From positions 152,627 through 216,626 of the forward strand of contig CAYLNL010000004.1 in NCBI GenBank assembly GCA_964385175.1: a stretch of DNA of 64,000 nucleotides. The letters are read 5' to 3'. Positions 8,046 to 16,234 of this stretch are shown piece by piece. This stretch comes from CAYLNL01 sp964385175 (lineage in GTDB: Bacteria; Bacteroidota; Bacteroidia; Flavobacteriales; Flavobacteriaceae). Position 1 is the stretch's first letter. Each line of letters starts with the position of its first letter. A program made the position numbers and the translations under genes. Below the pieces are notes generated by a model. It did no database searches. It saw nothing but the letters and a program-made list of their open reading frames with translations, and was not told where the DNA came from.

Positions 8046-8118
8046 CGGGATGTGGCGCAGTTGGTAGCGTACACGCATGGGGTGCGTGTGGTCGCTGGTT
8101 CGAGTCCAGTCATCCCGA
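8046..8118 (+). tRNA. tRNA-Pro, anticodon GGG
   Basis: A 73-base cloverleaf can be folded by hand. The acceptor stem is CGGGATG/CATCCCG with discriminator A. The D arm contains AGTTGGTAG. The anticodon stem CACGC/GCGTG holds the 7-base loop ATGGGGT, which places T33 before anticodon GGG (proline). The T arm is CTGGTTCGAGTCCAG. CCA is not encoded; the following bases are CTA. It is the last and only complete member of the tRNA-like array. Confidence 0.92.
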
Positions 8119-8131
8119 CTATCCTTTCCTC

Positions 8132-8163
8132 AAAAGACGATTTTTTTAAAAAAATCGTCTTTT
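8132..8163 (+). terminator. Rho-independent terminator after tRNA-Pro
   Basis: A perfect 32-base palindrome, AAAAGACGATTTTTTT and its complement, begins 14 bases after the tRNA and ends in a T tract through 8165. It would close the array transcript before the sugar dehydrogenase gene. Confidence 0.8.
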
Positions 8164-8223
8164 TTATACCCGTATCACACCCCTGTTATTCTCAAAAATT
8201 CGTATCTTGCCTCATATTTCCCT

Positions 8224-9348
8224 ATGAGACCATTCACCACCATACTATTCATACTTTTGAGCCTTCACCTTTCATATTCCCAGCGAAAAACCAATAGCCC
8301 GCCTATAGAACTCCCCAAAAAAGCAGCCTATACCTTAGAACCTGTAGTAAGCGGGTTATCTATACCGTGGGGAATGGTTTTTTTACCCGATGGCAGTATG
8401 CTCATCACTGAAAAATCTGGCGAAATCATCCATTTTAAAAAAGGAATAAAAACCTTTATAAAAAATGTACCCCCGGTATATGTGAGAGGTCAGGGAGGCC
8501 TGTTAGACATAAAACTCCATCCTGATTATGAAAAAAACGGCTGGATTTATTTTTCCTATTCATCTTCTGAAGGAGGCGGAAACGGCGGGAACACTGCCAT
8601 TATGAGAGCCAAACTACAAGGAGATGCCCTAACCCAAAACCAACTCTTGTACAAAGCTACTCCCAATACCTCCAAGGGACAGCATTTTGGCTCGCGCATA
8701 GAATTTGACAAAGAAGGCTATCTTTATTTTTCTATAGGCGAACGCGGCGAAAAAGATATTAACCCCCAGGATATTACCCGCGATGGTGGAAAAATATACC
8801 GCCTGCACGATGACGGGCAAATTCCAAAAGATAACCCTTTTGTAGAAAAAGCCAATGCTAAAAAAGCCATCTACAGCTATGGGCACCGCAACCCCCAGGG
8901 AATGACAAAACACCCGCAGACTGGTTTAATCTGGGTGCATGAGCATGGCCCCCAGGGAGGCGATGAAATAAACATCATACAAAAAGGAAAAAACTATGGC
9001 TGGCCCCTTATTACCTACGGCATTGATTATGATGGAACCAGTATAAGTGAAAAAACCGCTCTTCCCGGTATGGAGCAACCCTTTTATTATTGGATTCCAT
9101 CTATTGCGCCCAGTGGCATGGCCTTCGTTACCTCTGACAAATATCACCAATGGAAAGGCAATTTACTGGTAGGCTCCCTGGTTTTTCAATATGTAGAACG
9201 CCTTACCCTGGAGGCTAATCGAGTAACTCACCGCGAAAAACTATTTCCCGATGTGGGGCGCGTGCGAAACGTATGCCAGGCGCCAGACGGCTATATTTAT
9301 ATAGCCGTAGAAGGAAAAGGCATTTTTAAAATAATCCCTCTGCCATGA
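8224..9348 (+). CDS. PQQ-type soluble sugar (glucose/sorbosone) dehydrogenase
   Basis: Secreted or periplasmic six-bladed propeller of the GSDH family (PF07995), which oxidises aldose sugars and passes electrons to an acceptor. The 374-residue protein starts with a signal peptide (MRPFTTILFILLSLHLSYSQ). The family blocks are visible: SIPWGMVFLPDGSMLITEKS, GQGGLLDIKLHPDY, FGSRIEFDKEGYLYFSIGER, SYGHRNPQGM and HEHGPQGGDEINI, which include the His and Arg residues of the active site. The open frame extends upstream through the tRNA, so I chose the ATG at 8224. The cytochrome c gene overlaps its stop, which suggests that it is the electron acceptor. The true sugar is not known. Confidence 0.88.
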   Translation: MRPFTTILFILLSLHLSYSQRKTNSPPIELPKKAAYTLEPVVSGLSIPWGMVFLPDGSMLITEKSGEIIHFKKGIKTFIKNVPPVYVRGQGGLLDIKLHPDYEKNGWIYFSYSSSEGGGNGGNTAIMRAKLQGDALTQNQLLYKATPNTSKGQHFGSRIEFDKEGYLYFSIGERGEKDINPQDITRDGGKIYRLHDDGQIPKDNPFVEKANAKKAIYSYGHRNPQGMTKHPQTGLIWVHEHGPQGGDEINIIQKGKNYGWPLITYGIDYDGTSISEKTALPGMEQPFYYWIPSIAPSGMAFVTSDKYHQWKGNLLVGSLVFQYVERLTLEANRVTHREKLFPDVGRVRNVCQAPDGYIYIAVEGKGIFKIIPLP

Positions 9349-9749
9349 AAAAAATAGTACTCTTATATATCCTCGGAATTGCAATTTCCTTTGGCTTTTT
9401 TAGCCAGGAAAGTCCCTTGCAAAAAAGCATTCGCAAAGGAGCCGAAGTGTATACCGATTTTTGCGTAACCTGCCATCTCCCCAATGGAAAAGGCATCCCC
9501 GGCGCCTTCCCTCCCCTCGCCCAATCAGACTACCTCTTAAAAAACCGCACAAATAGTATAAAAGCCGTAAAATATGGGCAAAGCGGGAGCATCATCGTAA
9601 ACGGAAAAACCTATACCAGTGTTATGCCCTCCTTAGGGCTCACCGATGAAGAAGTAGCCGATGTGATGAATTATATCCTCCACTCATGGAATAACCCGCC
9701 TGCCAAAATAGTAACCCATAAGGAAGTAGCCGATGTAAAGAAAAACTAA
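9345..9749 (+). CDS. Secreted c-type cytochrome
   Basis: Monohaem cytochrome c of 134 residues. A signal peptide (MKKIVLLYILGIAISFGFFS) precedes the haem-attachment motif CVTCH, which sits in DFCVTCHLPNGKGIPGAFPP. A distal Met ligand is likely in TSVMPSLGLTDEEVADVM. The ATG overlaps the stop of the sugar dehydrogenase by four bases, so translation is coupled; it probably carries electrons from that enzyme towards a terminal oxidase. The pairing of such a dehydrogenase with a cytochrome c is a recurrent arrangement, but this specific electron route is inferred. Confidence 0.9.
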   Translation: MKKIVLLYILGIAISFGFFSQESPLQKSIRKGAEVYTDFCVTCHLPNGKGIPGAFPPLAQSDYLLKNRTNSIKAVKYGQSGSIIVNGKTYTSVMPSLGLTDEEVADVMNYILHSWNNPPAKIVTHKEVADVKKN

Positions 9750-9888
9750 CCCATACAAGCCGGGAAGGTATTTTACAGCGAAAAAAACCATCTGCATCCC
9801 TTTCTTCGTACAAGGTTTTCAACGTCAACTGTTAATAACTTATACTATTCATACACCATTCTGCAAGCCCTTTCCAATAGCTTTTTAA

Positions 9889-9896
9889 TACCTTTG
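9889..9896 (+). promoter_or_regulatory. -7 box of gyrB
   Basis: TACCTTTG matches TAnnTTTG exactly and lies 21 bases before the chosen gyrB ATG at 9918. No clear TTG is seen at the standard distance upstream. The box also argues against the TTG start at 9894, which would lie inside it. Confidence 0.5.
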
Positions 9897-9917
9897 CAAG
9901 TCCAAAAAAACCTACTC

Positions 9918-11858
9918 ATGAACCCGAAAAATGACCCGAAAAATTATTCAGCAGACAGTATCCAGGCGTTAGAAGGCATGGAGCACGTGCGCATGCGCCC
10001 CTCCATGTATATAGGCGATGTGGGCCCCCGCGGGCTCCATCATTTAGTATATGAAGTAGTAGATAATTCTATTGACGAGGCGCTCGCTGGTTTCTGCGAT
10101 ACCATTCATGTAATTATAGAAGCCAATAACTCTATAACTGTAGAAGATAACGGGCGCGGCATCCCCGTAGATATTCACAAAAAAGAAGGCGTTTCTGCCT
10201 TAGAGGTGGTAATGACTAAAATAGGCGCTGGCGGAAAGTTTGATAAAGACTCATACAAGGTTTCCGGCGGTCTTCATGGAGTAGGCGTTTCGGTAGTAAA
10301 CGCCCTCTCTAAACATCTTATAGCAATTGTGCACCGGGATGGCACCGTATGGGAACAGGAATATGAGCGCGGCAAATCCCTCTATCCGGCAAGAACTACC
10401 GGCAACACCCAAAAAAGAGGCACCATAGTTACCTTTACCCCGGATGACAGTATATTTGAACAAACCACCGAGTATAACTACGATACCCTTGCCTCGCGCA
10501 TGCGCGAGCTCTCTTTCCTAAATAAAGGAATAACCATTACTCTTACCGATAAAAGAAGAGTTACTAAAGACGGTGAATACGAGGGCGAAACTTTTCACTC
10601 TAAAGAAGGATTGAAAGAATTTATACAATACCTCGAAGGTACCCGCGAGCCTCTTATATCAAACATCATCACTATAGAAGGAGAAAAAAACGACATTCCT
10701 GTAGAGGTGGCCATGACCTACAATACCTCTTTTAATGAAAACCTGCACTCTTACGTAAACAACATTAATACCCATGAAGGAGGAACTCACCTGTCTGGCT
10801 TCCGTAGGGGGTTAACTACTACCCTAAAAAAATATGCTGATGCTTCGGGGTTATTAGACAAGTTGAAATTTGAAATTTCGGGCGATGATTTCCGGGAAGG
10901 ATTAACCGCTATTATCTCCGTAAAGGTAGCTGAACCCCAGTTTGAAGGGCAAACAAAAACCAAATTGGGGAACCGGGATGTAACAGCGGCCGTTTCTCAG
11001 GCAGTTTCCGAAATGCTGGAAAATTACCTGGAAGAGCACCCTAACGATGCCCGAATTATCGTTCAAAAAATAATCTTAGCCGCCCAGGCTCGCCACGCCG
11101 CCCGCAAAGCCCGCGAAATGGTGCAACGCAAAAGCGCTATGAGCGGCGGCGGATTACCCGGAAAATTATCTGACTGTTCTGAGCAAGACCCTCAAAAATG
11201 CGAAATTTTTCTTGTAGAGGGAGATTCCGCAGGCGGTACCGCCAAACAAGGGCGCGACAGAAATTTCCAGGCGATACTCCCCTTGAGAGGTAAAATTCTC
11301 AACGTAGAAAAAGCTATGCAGCACAAAGTATTCGAAAATGAAGAAATCCGCAATATTTTCACCGCCCTTGGTGTAAGCATTGGAACAGACGAAGACAGCA
11401 AAGCCCTTAACCTGGAAAAACTGCGCTATTACAAAATCATCATCATGTGCGATGCCGATATAGATGGCTCCCACATTGCCACTCTAATCCTCACCTTCCT
11501 TTTCCGGTATATGCGAGAACTCATAGAAAATGGGCATGTGTATATTGCCACTCCCCCACTCTATCTCGTAAAAAAAGGCGCCAAAAAACAATATGCGTGG
11601 AATGATAAGGAGCGTGAAAAAATAACAGAAGAATATGGTAGCGGAAGCACGGTACAACGCTACAAGGGCTTGGGCGAAATGAATGCCGAGCAACTTTGGG
11701 AAACTACCCTTAACCCCGAATTTAGAACCTTGAGGCAGGTTACCATAGAAAGCGGCTCAGAAGCCGATCGCATTTTTTCCATGCTCATGGGAGATGATGT
11801 ACCTCCCAGGAGAGAATTTATTGAAAAAAATGCCATCTATGCCAAAATAGACGCATAA
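9918..11858 (+). CDS. gyrB: DNA gyrase subunit B
   Basis: ATPase subunit of the type II topoisomerase that introduces negative supercoils; it works as GyrA2GyrB2. The 646 residues are the normal length for Bacteroidota. The GHKL ATPase motifs are present: EVVDNSIDEALAG, VEDNGRGIPV and SGGLHGVGVSVVNALS. The TOPRIM block contains EGDSAGGTAKQGRD and MCDADIDGSHIATL, and the C-terminus has QRYKGLGEMNAEQLWETT. Start ATG 9918 (MNPKNDPKNYSADS) is preferred to an upstream TTG. It is not next to dnaA or gyrA here, as is usual in this phylum. Confidence 0.97.
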   Translation: MNPKNDPKNYSADSIQALEGMEHVRMRPSMYIGDVGPRGLHHLVYEVVDNSIDEALAGFCDTIHVIIEANNSITVEDNGRGIPVDIHKKEGVSALEVVMTKIGAGGKFDKDSYKVSGGLHGVGVSVVNALSKHLIAIVHRDGTVWEQEYERGKSLYPARTTGNTQKRGTIVTFTPDDSIFEQTTEYNYDTLASRMRELSFLNKGITITLTDKRRVTKDGEYEGETFHSKEGLKEFIQYLEGTREPLISNIITIEGEKNDIPVEVAMTYNTSFNENLHSYVNNINTHEGGTHLSGFRRGLTTTLKKYADASGLLDKLKFEISGDDFREGLTAIISVKVAEPQFEGQTKTKLGNRDVTAAVSQAVSEMLENYLEEHPNDARIIVQKIILAAQARHAARKAREMVQRKSAMSGGGLPGKLSDCSEQDPQKCEIFLVEGDSAGGTAKQGRDRNFQAILPLRGKILNVEKAMQHKVFENEEIRNIFTALGVSIGTDEDSKALNLEKLRYYKIIIMCDADIDGSHIATLILTFLFRYMRELIENGHVYIATPPLYLVKKGAKKQYAWNDKEREKITEEYGSGSTVQRYKGLGEMNAEQLWETTLNPEFRTLRQVTIESGSEADRIFSMLMGDDVPPRREFIEKNAIYAKIDA

Positions 11859-12018
11859 CACCTTCTTCATTCTTATTTATAAAGGTTGAAACTATTGGTT
11901 ATTGAAATAGCTATTTATGCGCTACAGTATTTTCTATAATTAGAAGTCGGTTAGCTGCAAAAATTACCGCTAATTTTCCTATCTTTCCCGCCATAATCTA
12001 CCCCCATCCTTGACACTA

Positions 12019-13362
12019 ATGGAACAGGTAATAATTATTGGAAACGGCATATCGGGAATTACAGCTGCTCTGCACATTCGTAAATTATCTGGCAAGAGCA
12101 TAACCGTTATTTCTGCCGAAACCGATTATTTTTTTTCCCGCACTGCCTTAATGTACGTTTATATGGGGCATCTCAAGTTTCAACATACCCAGCCTTATGA
12201 AAGAGAATTTTGGGAGAAAAATAAAATTAACTTAGCTTGCGGGTATGCAGAAAAAATAGACCCCTTAGAAAAAAAAGTGTATATAACCGCAAACACAGCT
12301 AAATCTCCTGCTAAAAATATATATACCCCTCCCCAGGAAGGCGAATGGCTTTTTTATGACCAATTAATTATCGCTTCTGGCTCAAAGCCAAACCGGTTTG
12401 GTTGGAAGGGTGAAAACCTGGAAGGAGTACAGGGTATGTATTCTAAACAAGATTTAGATATGCTGGAAAGACGCACGCCCCATATTAAACAAGCAGTGAT
12501 AGTAGGCGGAGGGCTAATTGGGATTGAGTTGGCAGAAATGTTGCGAAGCCGTGGTATTTCGGTTACTTTTTTAGTGCGGGAAAAAGGGTTTTGGAACTCT
12601 GTATTGCCCGATGCAGAATCTGCTCTTATAAATCGGCATATTATAGAACATGGAGTAGATTTGAAACTGGGTGTGAGCCTGCGGGAAATTCTCCCCGGTG
12701 AATTGAATGAGGTGCGGCGGGTAGTTACTGATACGGGTGAGGAAATACCATGCCAGTTTGTGGGACTTACGGCAGGTGTATCGCCCAACATCGGTTTTTT
12801 AGACGGGTCAGGCATAGAAACGAGAAAGGGAATCTTGGTAAACCGCTACTTAGAAACCAATATCTCTAATGTGTATGCTATTGGCGACTGCGCTGAACAA
12901 CGAGAACCGATAGGGCTACGAAAAGCGGTAGAAGCAATATGGTACACCGGGCGAATAATGGGCGAAACGGTAGCGCAGGTAATTTGCGGAAATAGGGTTG
13001 CCTATAACCCCGGGCACTGGTTCAATTCTGCGAAATTTTTTGATATAGAGTATCAAACCTACGGTTGGGTGTGGGCAAAACCGAAGGAATATGAAGCCCA
13101 GTTATACTGGGAAGCGACAGATGGAAAAAAGTGCATTCGCATTTCATACCACAAAGAAACCGGGATATTTTTAGGGATTCACGCCCTGGGGATACGACTA
13201 AGACAGGCTTTTTTTGAAGAAATGCTCACTAATCAACAACCTGTAACGTACATGCTTTCTCGTTTTAAAGAAGGACAGTTCGATCCGGAACTTTTTCACC
13301 CTTATTACAAAGAAGCCCAGCAAACTTTTGCCACCTGCCTGAACGCTACTTTTTTTTCTTAA
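12019..13362 (+). CDS. FAD/NAD(P)-dependent pyridine nucleotide-disulfide-type oxidoreductase
   Basis: Flavoprotein of 447 residues with two Rossmann motifs: VIIIGNGISGITAALHIRK at the N-terminus for FAD and AVIVGGGLIGIELAEMLRSRG near residue 160 for NAD(P)H. The late FAD motif is NVYAIGDCAEQ. There is no CxxxxC redox disulfide, so it is closer to rubredoxin or ferredoxin reductases and NirB-like N-terminal domains than to lipoamide dehydrogenase. The electron acceptor cannot be told from the sequence. The ATG at 12019 is chosen over a TTG three codons earlier. It converges on pdhC and stands alone. Confidence 0.82.
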   Translation: MEQVIIIGNGISGITAALHIRKLSGKSITVISAETDYFFSRTALMYVYMGHLKFQHTQPYEREFWEKNKINLACGYAEKIDPLEKKVYITANTAKSPAKNIYTPPQEGEWLFYDQLIIASGSKPNRFGWKGENLEGVQGMYSKQDLDMLERRTPHIKQAVIVGGGLIGIELAEMLRSRGISVTFLVREKGFWNSVLPDAESALINRHIIEHGVDLKLGVSLREILPGELNEVRRVVTDTGEEIPCQFVGLTAGVSPNIGFLDGSGIETRKGILVNRYLETNISNVYAIGDCAEQREPIGLRKAVEAIWYTGRIMGETVAQVICGNRVAYNPGHWFNSAKFFDIEYQTYGWVWAKPKEYEAQLYWEATDGKKCIRISYHKETGIFLGIHALGIRLRQAFFEEMLTNQQPVTYMLSRFKEGQFDPELFHPYYKEAQQTFATCLNATFFS

Positions 13363-13387
13363 AAAGGCTAACGTTTTTTCCCGGGAA

Positions 13388-14617
13388 TTATGCAAGCATA
13401 GTAACCGGTTGTTCCAAATACGTCTTCAGCGTTTGCAAAAACTGCGCCCCAGTGGCGCCGTCAACCGTGCGGTGGTCGCAAGCCAGTGTAAGCCTCATGG
13501 TATTCCCTACCACAATTTGCCCGTTTTTCACTACCGGTTTTTCTACGATAGCTCCTACCGAAAGAATAGCAGAATTAGGTTGGTTAATAATGGAAGTAAA
13601 TTCCTGGATACCAAACATCCCCAGATTAGAAACTGTAAAAGTGCTGCCTTCCATTTCCGGGGGAGTTAGTTTTTTAATGCGGGCTTTGTTAGCCAGCTCT
13701 TTCACCTGCGCCCCAATTTGCATAAGGCTCATTTGGTCTGTAAACCGAAGTACGGGAACTACCAACCCATCTTCCACAGCAACGGCCACACCTACATGAA
13801 CATGGTGGTTATAGCGCGTAGTGTCGCCCTGCCAGGTAGTGTTTACTTGCGGATGCTTTTTTAACGCCAAAGCACATGCCTTAATTACCAAATCGTTAAA
13901 CGATACTTTAGTATCAGGCAATTCATTAATGGCTTTACGGGCTGCCATGGCATCATCCATAGTTACCTCAATAGTTAAATAATAGTGAGGCGCCGAAAAT
14001 TTAGATTCCCCCAGTCGTTTAGCAATGGTTTTGCGCATCTGGGAATTTTTAACCTCCTCAAAATGCTCTTCCCCCGCAGGAGCAAATGGCATCGCCTCCA
14101 TCTTCTGAGCAACGGACGCAAAAACGGTAACCTGTTCCACATCTCGTTTCACAATTCGCCCATTTTCTCCCGAGCCGGCAATAGTAGCGAGGTTAACTCC
14201 TTTTTCAGCAGCTATTTTTTTCGCCAAAGGCGAGGCAAAAACCCTACCCTCCGACAAATTAGTTACAGGAGTTTCTGGTTTTGTATGAGTTTCTGGTTTT
14301 TTTTCTATAACTGTTGCTGCACCTGAGGTCTTCTCTTCTTTAGCTGCGCCATCGCCCACCAGCATTGAAATATCTTCTCCTTTTTCCCCAATAATAGCGA
14401 GCAATGAATCTACCGGCGCTCCCTGTCCTTCTTTAATGCCTATATATAAAAGCGTCCCGGAATAGAATGACTCAAATTCCATAGTGGCCTTATCGGTTTC
14501 AATATCAGCTAATATATCGCCTTCAGAAACCGTATCGCCTACTTTTTTAAGCCATTTGGCTACTACGCCTTCTTCCATGGTATCACTCAGGCGGGGCATT
14601 TTAATAACTTCTGCCAT
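13388..14617 (-). CDS. pdhC: Pyruvate dehydrogenase E2, dihydrolipoamide acetyltransferase
   Basis: Transfers the acetyl group from lipoamide to CoA in the pyruvate dehydrogenase core. Domains in order in the 409 residues: one lipoyl domain with lysine in DIETDKATMEFES, a Pro/Ala/Glu linker, the peripheral subunit-binding domain (VFASPLAKKIAAEKGVNL), and the catalytic domain ending in LACDHRTVDGATGAQFL, with the HxxxDG active site. A single lipoyl domain is a simple version. The gene starts 5 bases after the stop of pdhA, so they form an operon. Given that neighbour, pyruvate rather than 2-oxoglutarate is the likely substrate. Confidence 0.94.
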   Translation of the reverse strand: MAEVIKMPRLSDTMEEGVVAKWLKKVGDTVSEGDILADIETDKATMEFESFYSGTLLYIGIKEGQGAPVDSLLAIIGEKGEDISMLVGDGAAKEEKTSGAATVIEKKPETHTKPETPVTNLSEGRVFASPLAKKIAAEKGVNLATIAGSGENGRIVKRDVEQVTVFASVAQKMEAMPFAPAGEEHFEEVKNSQMRKTIAKRLGESKFSAPHYYLTIEVTMDDAMAARKAINELPDTKVSFNDLVIKACALALKKHPQVNTTWQGDTTRYNHHVHVGVAVAVEDGLVVPVLRFTDQMSLMQIGAQVKELANKARIKKLTPPEMEGSTFTVSNLGMFGIQEFTSIINQPNSAILSVGAIVEKPVVKNGQIVVGNTMRLTLACDHRTVDGATGAQFLQTLKTYLEQPVTMLA

Positions 14618-14622
14618 GCGGG

Positions 14623-15621
14623 TTATAATTTATGAGGTATAAATGGATAATCTTTTTGTTCGTAAACAGCATCATACATAACATTCTTATCAGGGTAGGG
14701 CGATTCTTCAGCAAATTTTTCGCATTCGGCTAACAGTTTTTTCACCCGCTCATCTATAGCTGCAAGTTGCTGCTCGGTAGCATATTTTTTTTCTTTAATA
14801 ATATCCAGCACCTGGGTAATAGGGTCTATTTTACGATATTCTTCTACTTCTTCTTTGGTGCGGTAATGCTGGGCGTCTGACATGGAGTGGCCGCGATAGC
14901 GATAGGTTTTTAACTCTAAAAAGCTGGGACCCTTCCCTTTTCGGGCATATTCAACTGCTTCGCTCACTCCTTCGGCTACTTTTACAGGGTTCATACCATC
15001 TATCGCTCTACAGGGTATTTCAAATCCTAATCCCAATTTCCATATATCGGGATGACTGGCAGTGCGTTCTACAGAAGTACCCATAGCATAGCCATTGTTT
15101 TCGCAGAGATATACCACGGGCAGTTTCCACAAAGTAGCAAGGTTAAGGCTTTCGTGTAGAGAGCCTTGCCGCACGGCGCCATCTCCCATAAAACAGAGGG
15201 TAACAGCGTCTCGCTTAAAGTACTTATCGGCAAAGGCAAGACCGGCGCCCAGGGGAATTTGCCCGCCCACAATGCCATGCCCGCCATAAAAACGGTGTTC
15301 TTTGGAAAAAATGTGCATGGAGCCCCCCAATCCATGAGAGGTTCCGGTGGCTTTGCCATAGAGTTCTGCCATTACACGCCGGGGATCTACACCCATGCCA
15401 ATGGGTTGCACATGATTGCGGTAGGCGGTTATCATTTTGTCTTTGGTAAGGTCCATGGCGTGGAGCGAGCCGGCTAACACGGCTTCCTGGCCGTTATATA
15501 GGTGAAGAAAGCCTCTTACTTTTTGCTGGATATAGGCGGCGGCGAGTTTATCTTCAAACTTTCTCCAAAACGACATTTCTTCATACCATTGGAGATACGT
15601 TTTCTGGGTTATTTTTTTCAT
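14623..15621 (-). CDS. pdhA: Pyruvate dehydrogenase E1 component alpha subunit
   Basis: Thiamine-diphosphate subunit that decarboxylates pyruvate and acetylates the E2 lipoyl arm; it needs an E1 beta partner, which is not in the window. The 332 residues show GHGIVGGQIPLGAGLAFADK, the ThDP motif beginning at GDGAVRQGSLHESLNLA and ending in ENNGYAMGTS, and the phosphorylation-loop region YRYRGHSMSDAQHYR typical of E1 alpha. The length fits. It is followed directly by pdhC. A -7 box lies about 55 bases upstream, within the gap after cdd. Confidence 0.95.
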   Translation of the reverse strand: MKKITQKTYLQWYEEMSFWRKFEDKLAAAYIQQKVRGFLHLYNGQEAVLAGSLHAMDLTKDKMITAYRNHVQPIGMGVDPRRVMAELYGKATGTSHGLGGSMHIFSKEHRFYGGHGIVGGQIPLGAGLAFADKYFKRDAVTLCFMGDGAVRQGSLHESLNLATLWKLPVVYLCENNGYAMGTSVERTASHPDIWKLGLGFEIPCRAIDGMNPVKVAEGVSEAVEYARKGKGPSFLELKTYRYRGHSMSDAQHYRTKEEVEEYRKIDPITQVLDIIKEKKYATEQQLAAIDERVKKLLAECEKFAEESPYPDKNVMYDAVYEQKDYPFIPHKL

Positions 15622-15676
15622 GAATTAGGTAGATTAAAACTACTTCGTTACAATAGGCTTATTTTTTTACAGGGTA

Positions 15677-15684
15677 CAAAAGTA
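15677..15684 (-). promoter_or_regulatory. -7 box candidate for pdhA-pdhC
   Basis: The minus strand reads TACTTTTG, a match to TAnnTTTG, about 55 bases before the pdhA ATG and inside the 124-base gap after cdd. No good -33 TTG is seen. It suggests that pdhA-pdhC can be transcribed independently of porV-cdd. Confidence 0.4.
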
Positions 15685-15745
15685 GTATATTTGATGGAAG
15701 TGAAAAAATAAAAAAAGATGGTTGCGGGTCTTTTTTGATGTACTT

Positions 15746-16234
15746 TTATAAAAATGACGATTTTTTAAATAGAAATGGAAGTAAATCGCTCAGGGAATGG
15801 GCTTTTATAATGGTTGCTTCTTCTCCCATAAAATAAATTTCAATAGGGCTGTTTTGTTTCATTTCATATTCAGCAAGCGCTTGCCTACAGGCGCCACAGG
15901 GGGGAATGGAAGCGTTGAGGGTATTTTTATGGGAAGACGAGGCGGTAATCGCTAAAGCTTTTATGGGTATATCGGGAAATTGGGCGCCGGCCTGGTAAAC
16001 AGCTACCCGCTCAGCGCATAAACCAGATGGGTAGGAGGCGTTTTCCTGGTTATTGCCGGTAACTATCTCGCCATTTTCGAGGAGGAGGGCTGCACCTACT
16101 TTTAAATGAGAATAGGGAGCGTAGGCTTTTTCACTTGCTTTCTTAGCATGTTGTAGCAATTCTTGTATGCTACTCGGGAGTTCATCAACAGAATTAAAAA
16201 TAATGAAGTTAGTGGTAAGGGTTAGCGGTTTCAT
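15746..16234 (-). CDS. cdd: Cytidine deaminase
   Basis: Zinc enzyme of pyrimidine salvage that converts cytidine and deoxycytidine to uridine and deoxyuridine. The 162-residue protein has the two zinc motifs: NASYPSGLCAERVAVYQAG (Cys ligand with the catalytic Glu) and SIPPCGACRQALAEYE (PCxxC). The substrate-binding VGAALLLENGEIVTGNNQEN is also present. Length is slightly above the usual 130-140 owing to an N-terminal extension. The ATG overlaps the porV stop by four bases. The porV-cdd link is a conserved gene order in Flavobacteriia, not a known functional pair. Confidence 0.95.
   Translation of the reverse strand: MKPLTLTTNFIIFNSVDELPSSIQELLQHAKKASEKAYAPYSHLKVGAALLLENGEIVTGNNQENASYPSGLCAERVAVYQAGAQFPDIPIKALAITASSSHKNTLNASIPPCGACRQALAEYEMKQNSPIEIYFMGEEATIIKAHSLSDLLPFLFKKSSFL

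Noticed and set aside
7622..8113. A 163-residue minus-strand reading frame across the tRNA array, starting MTGLEPATTRTPCVYATNCA
   Set aside because: It is the antisense of tRNA-Pro and its tandem repeats, contains the N gap, and belongs to a well-known class of false proteins read from tRNA genes.
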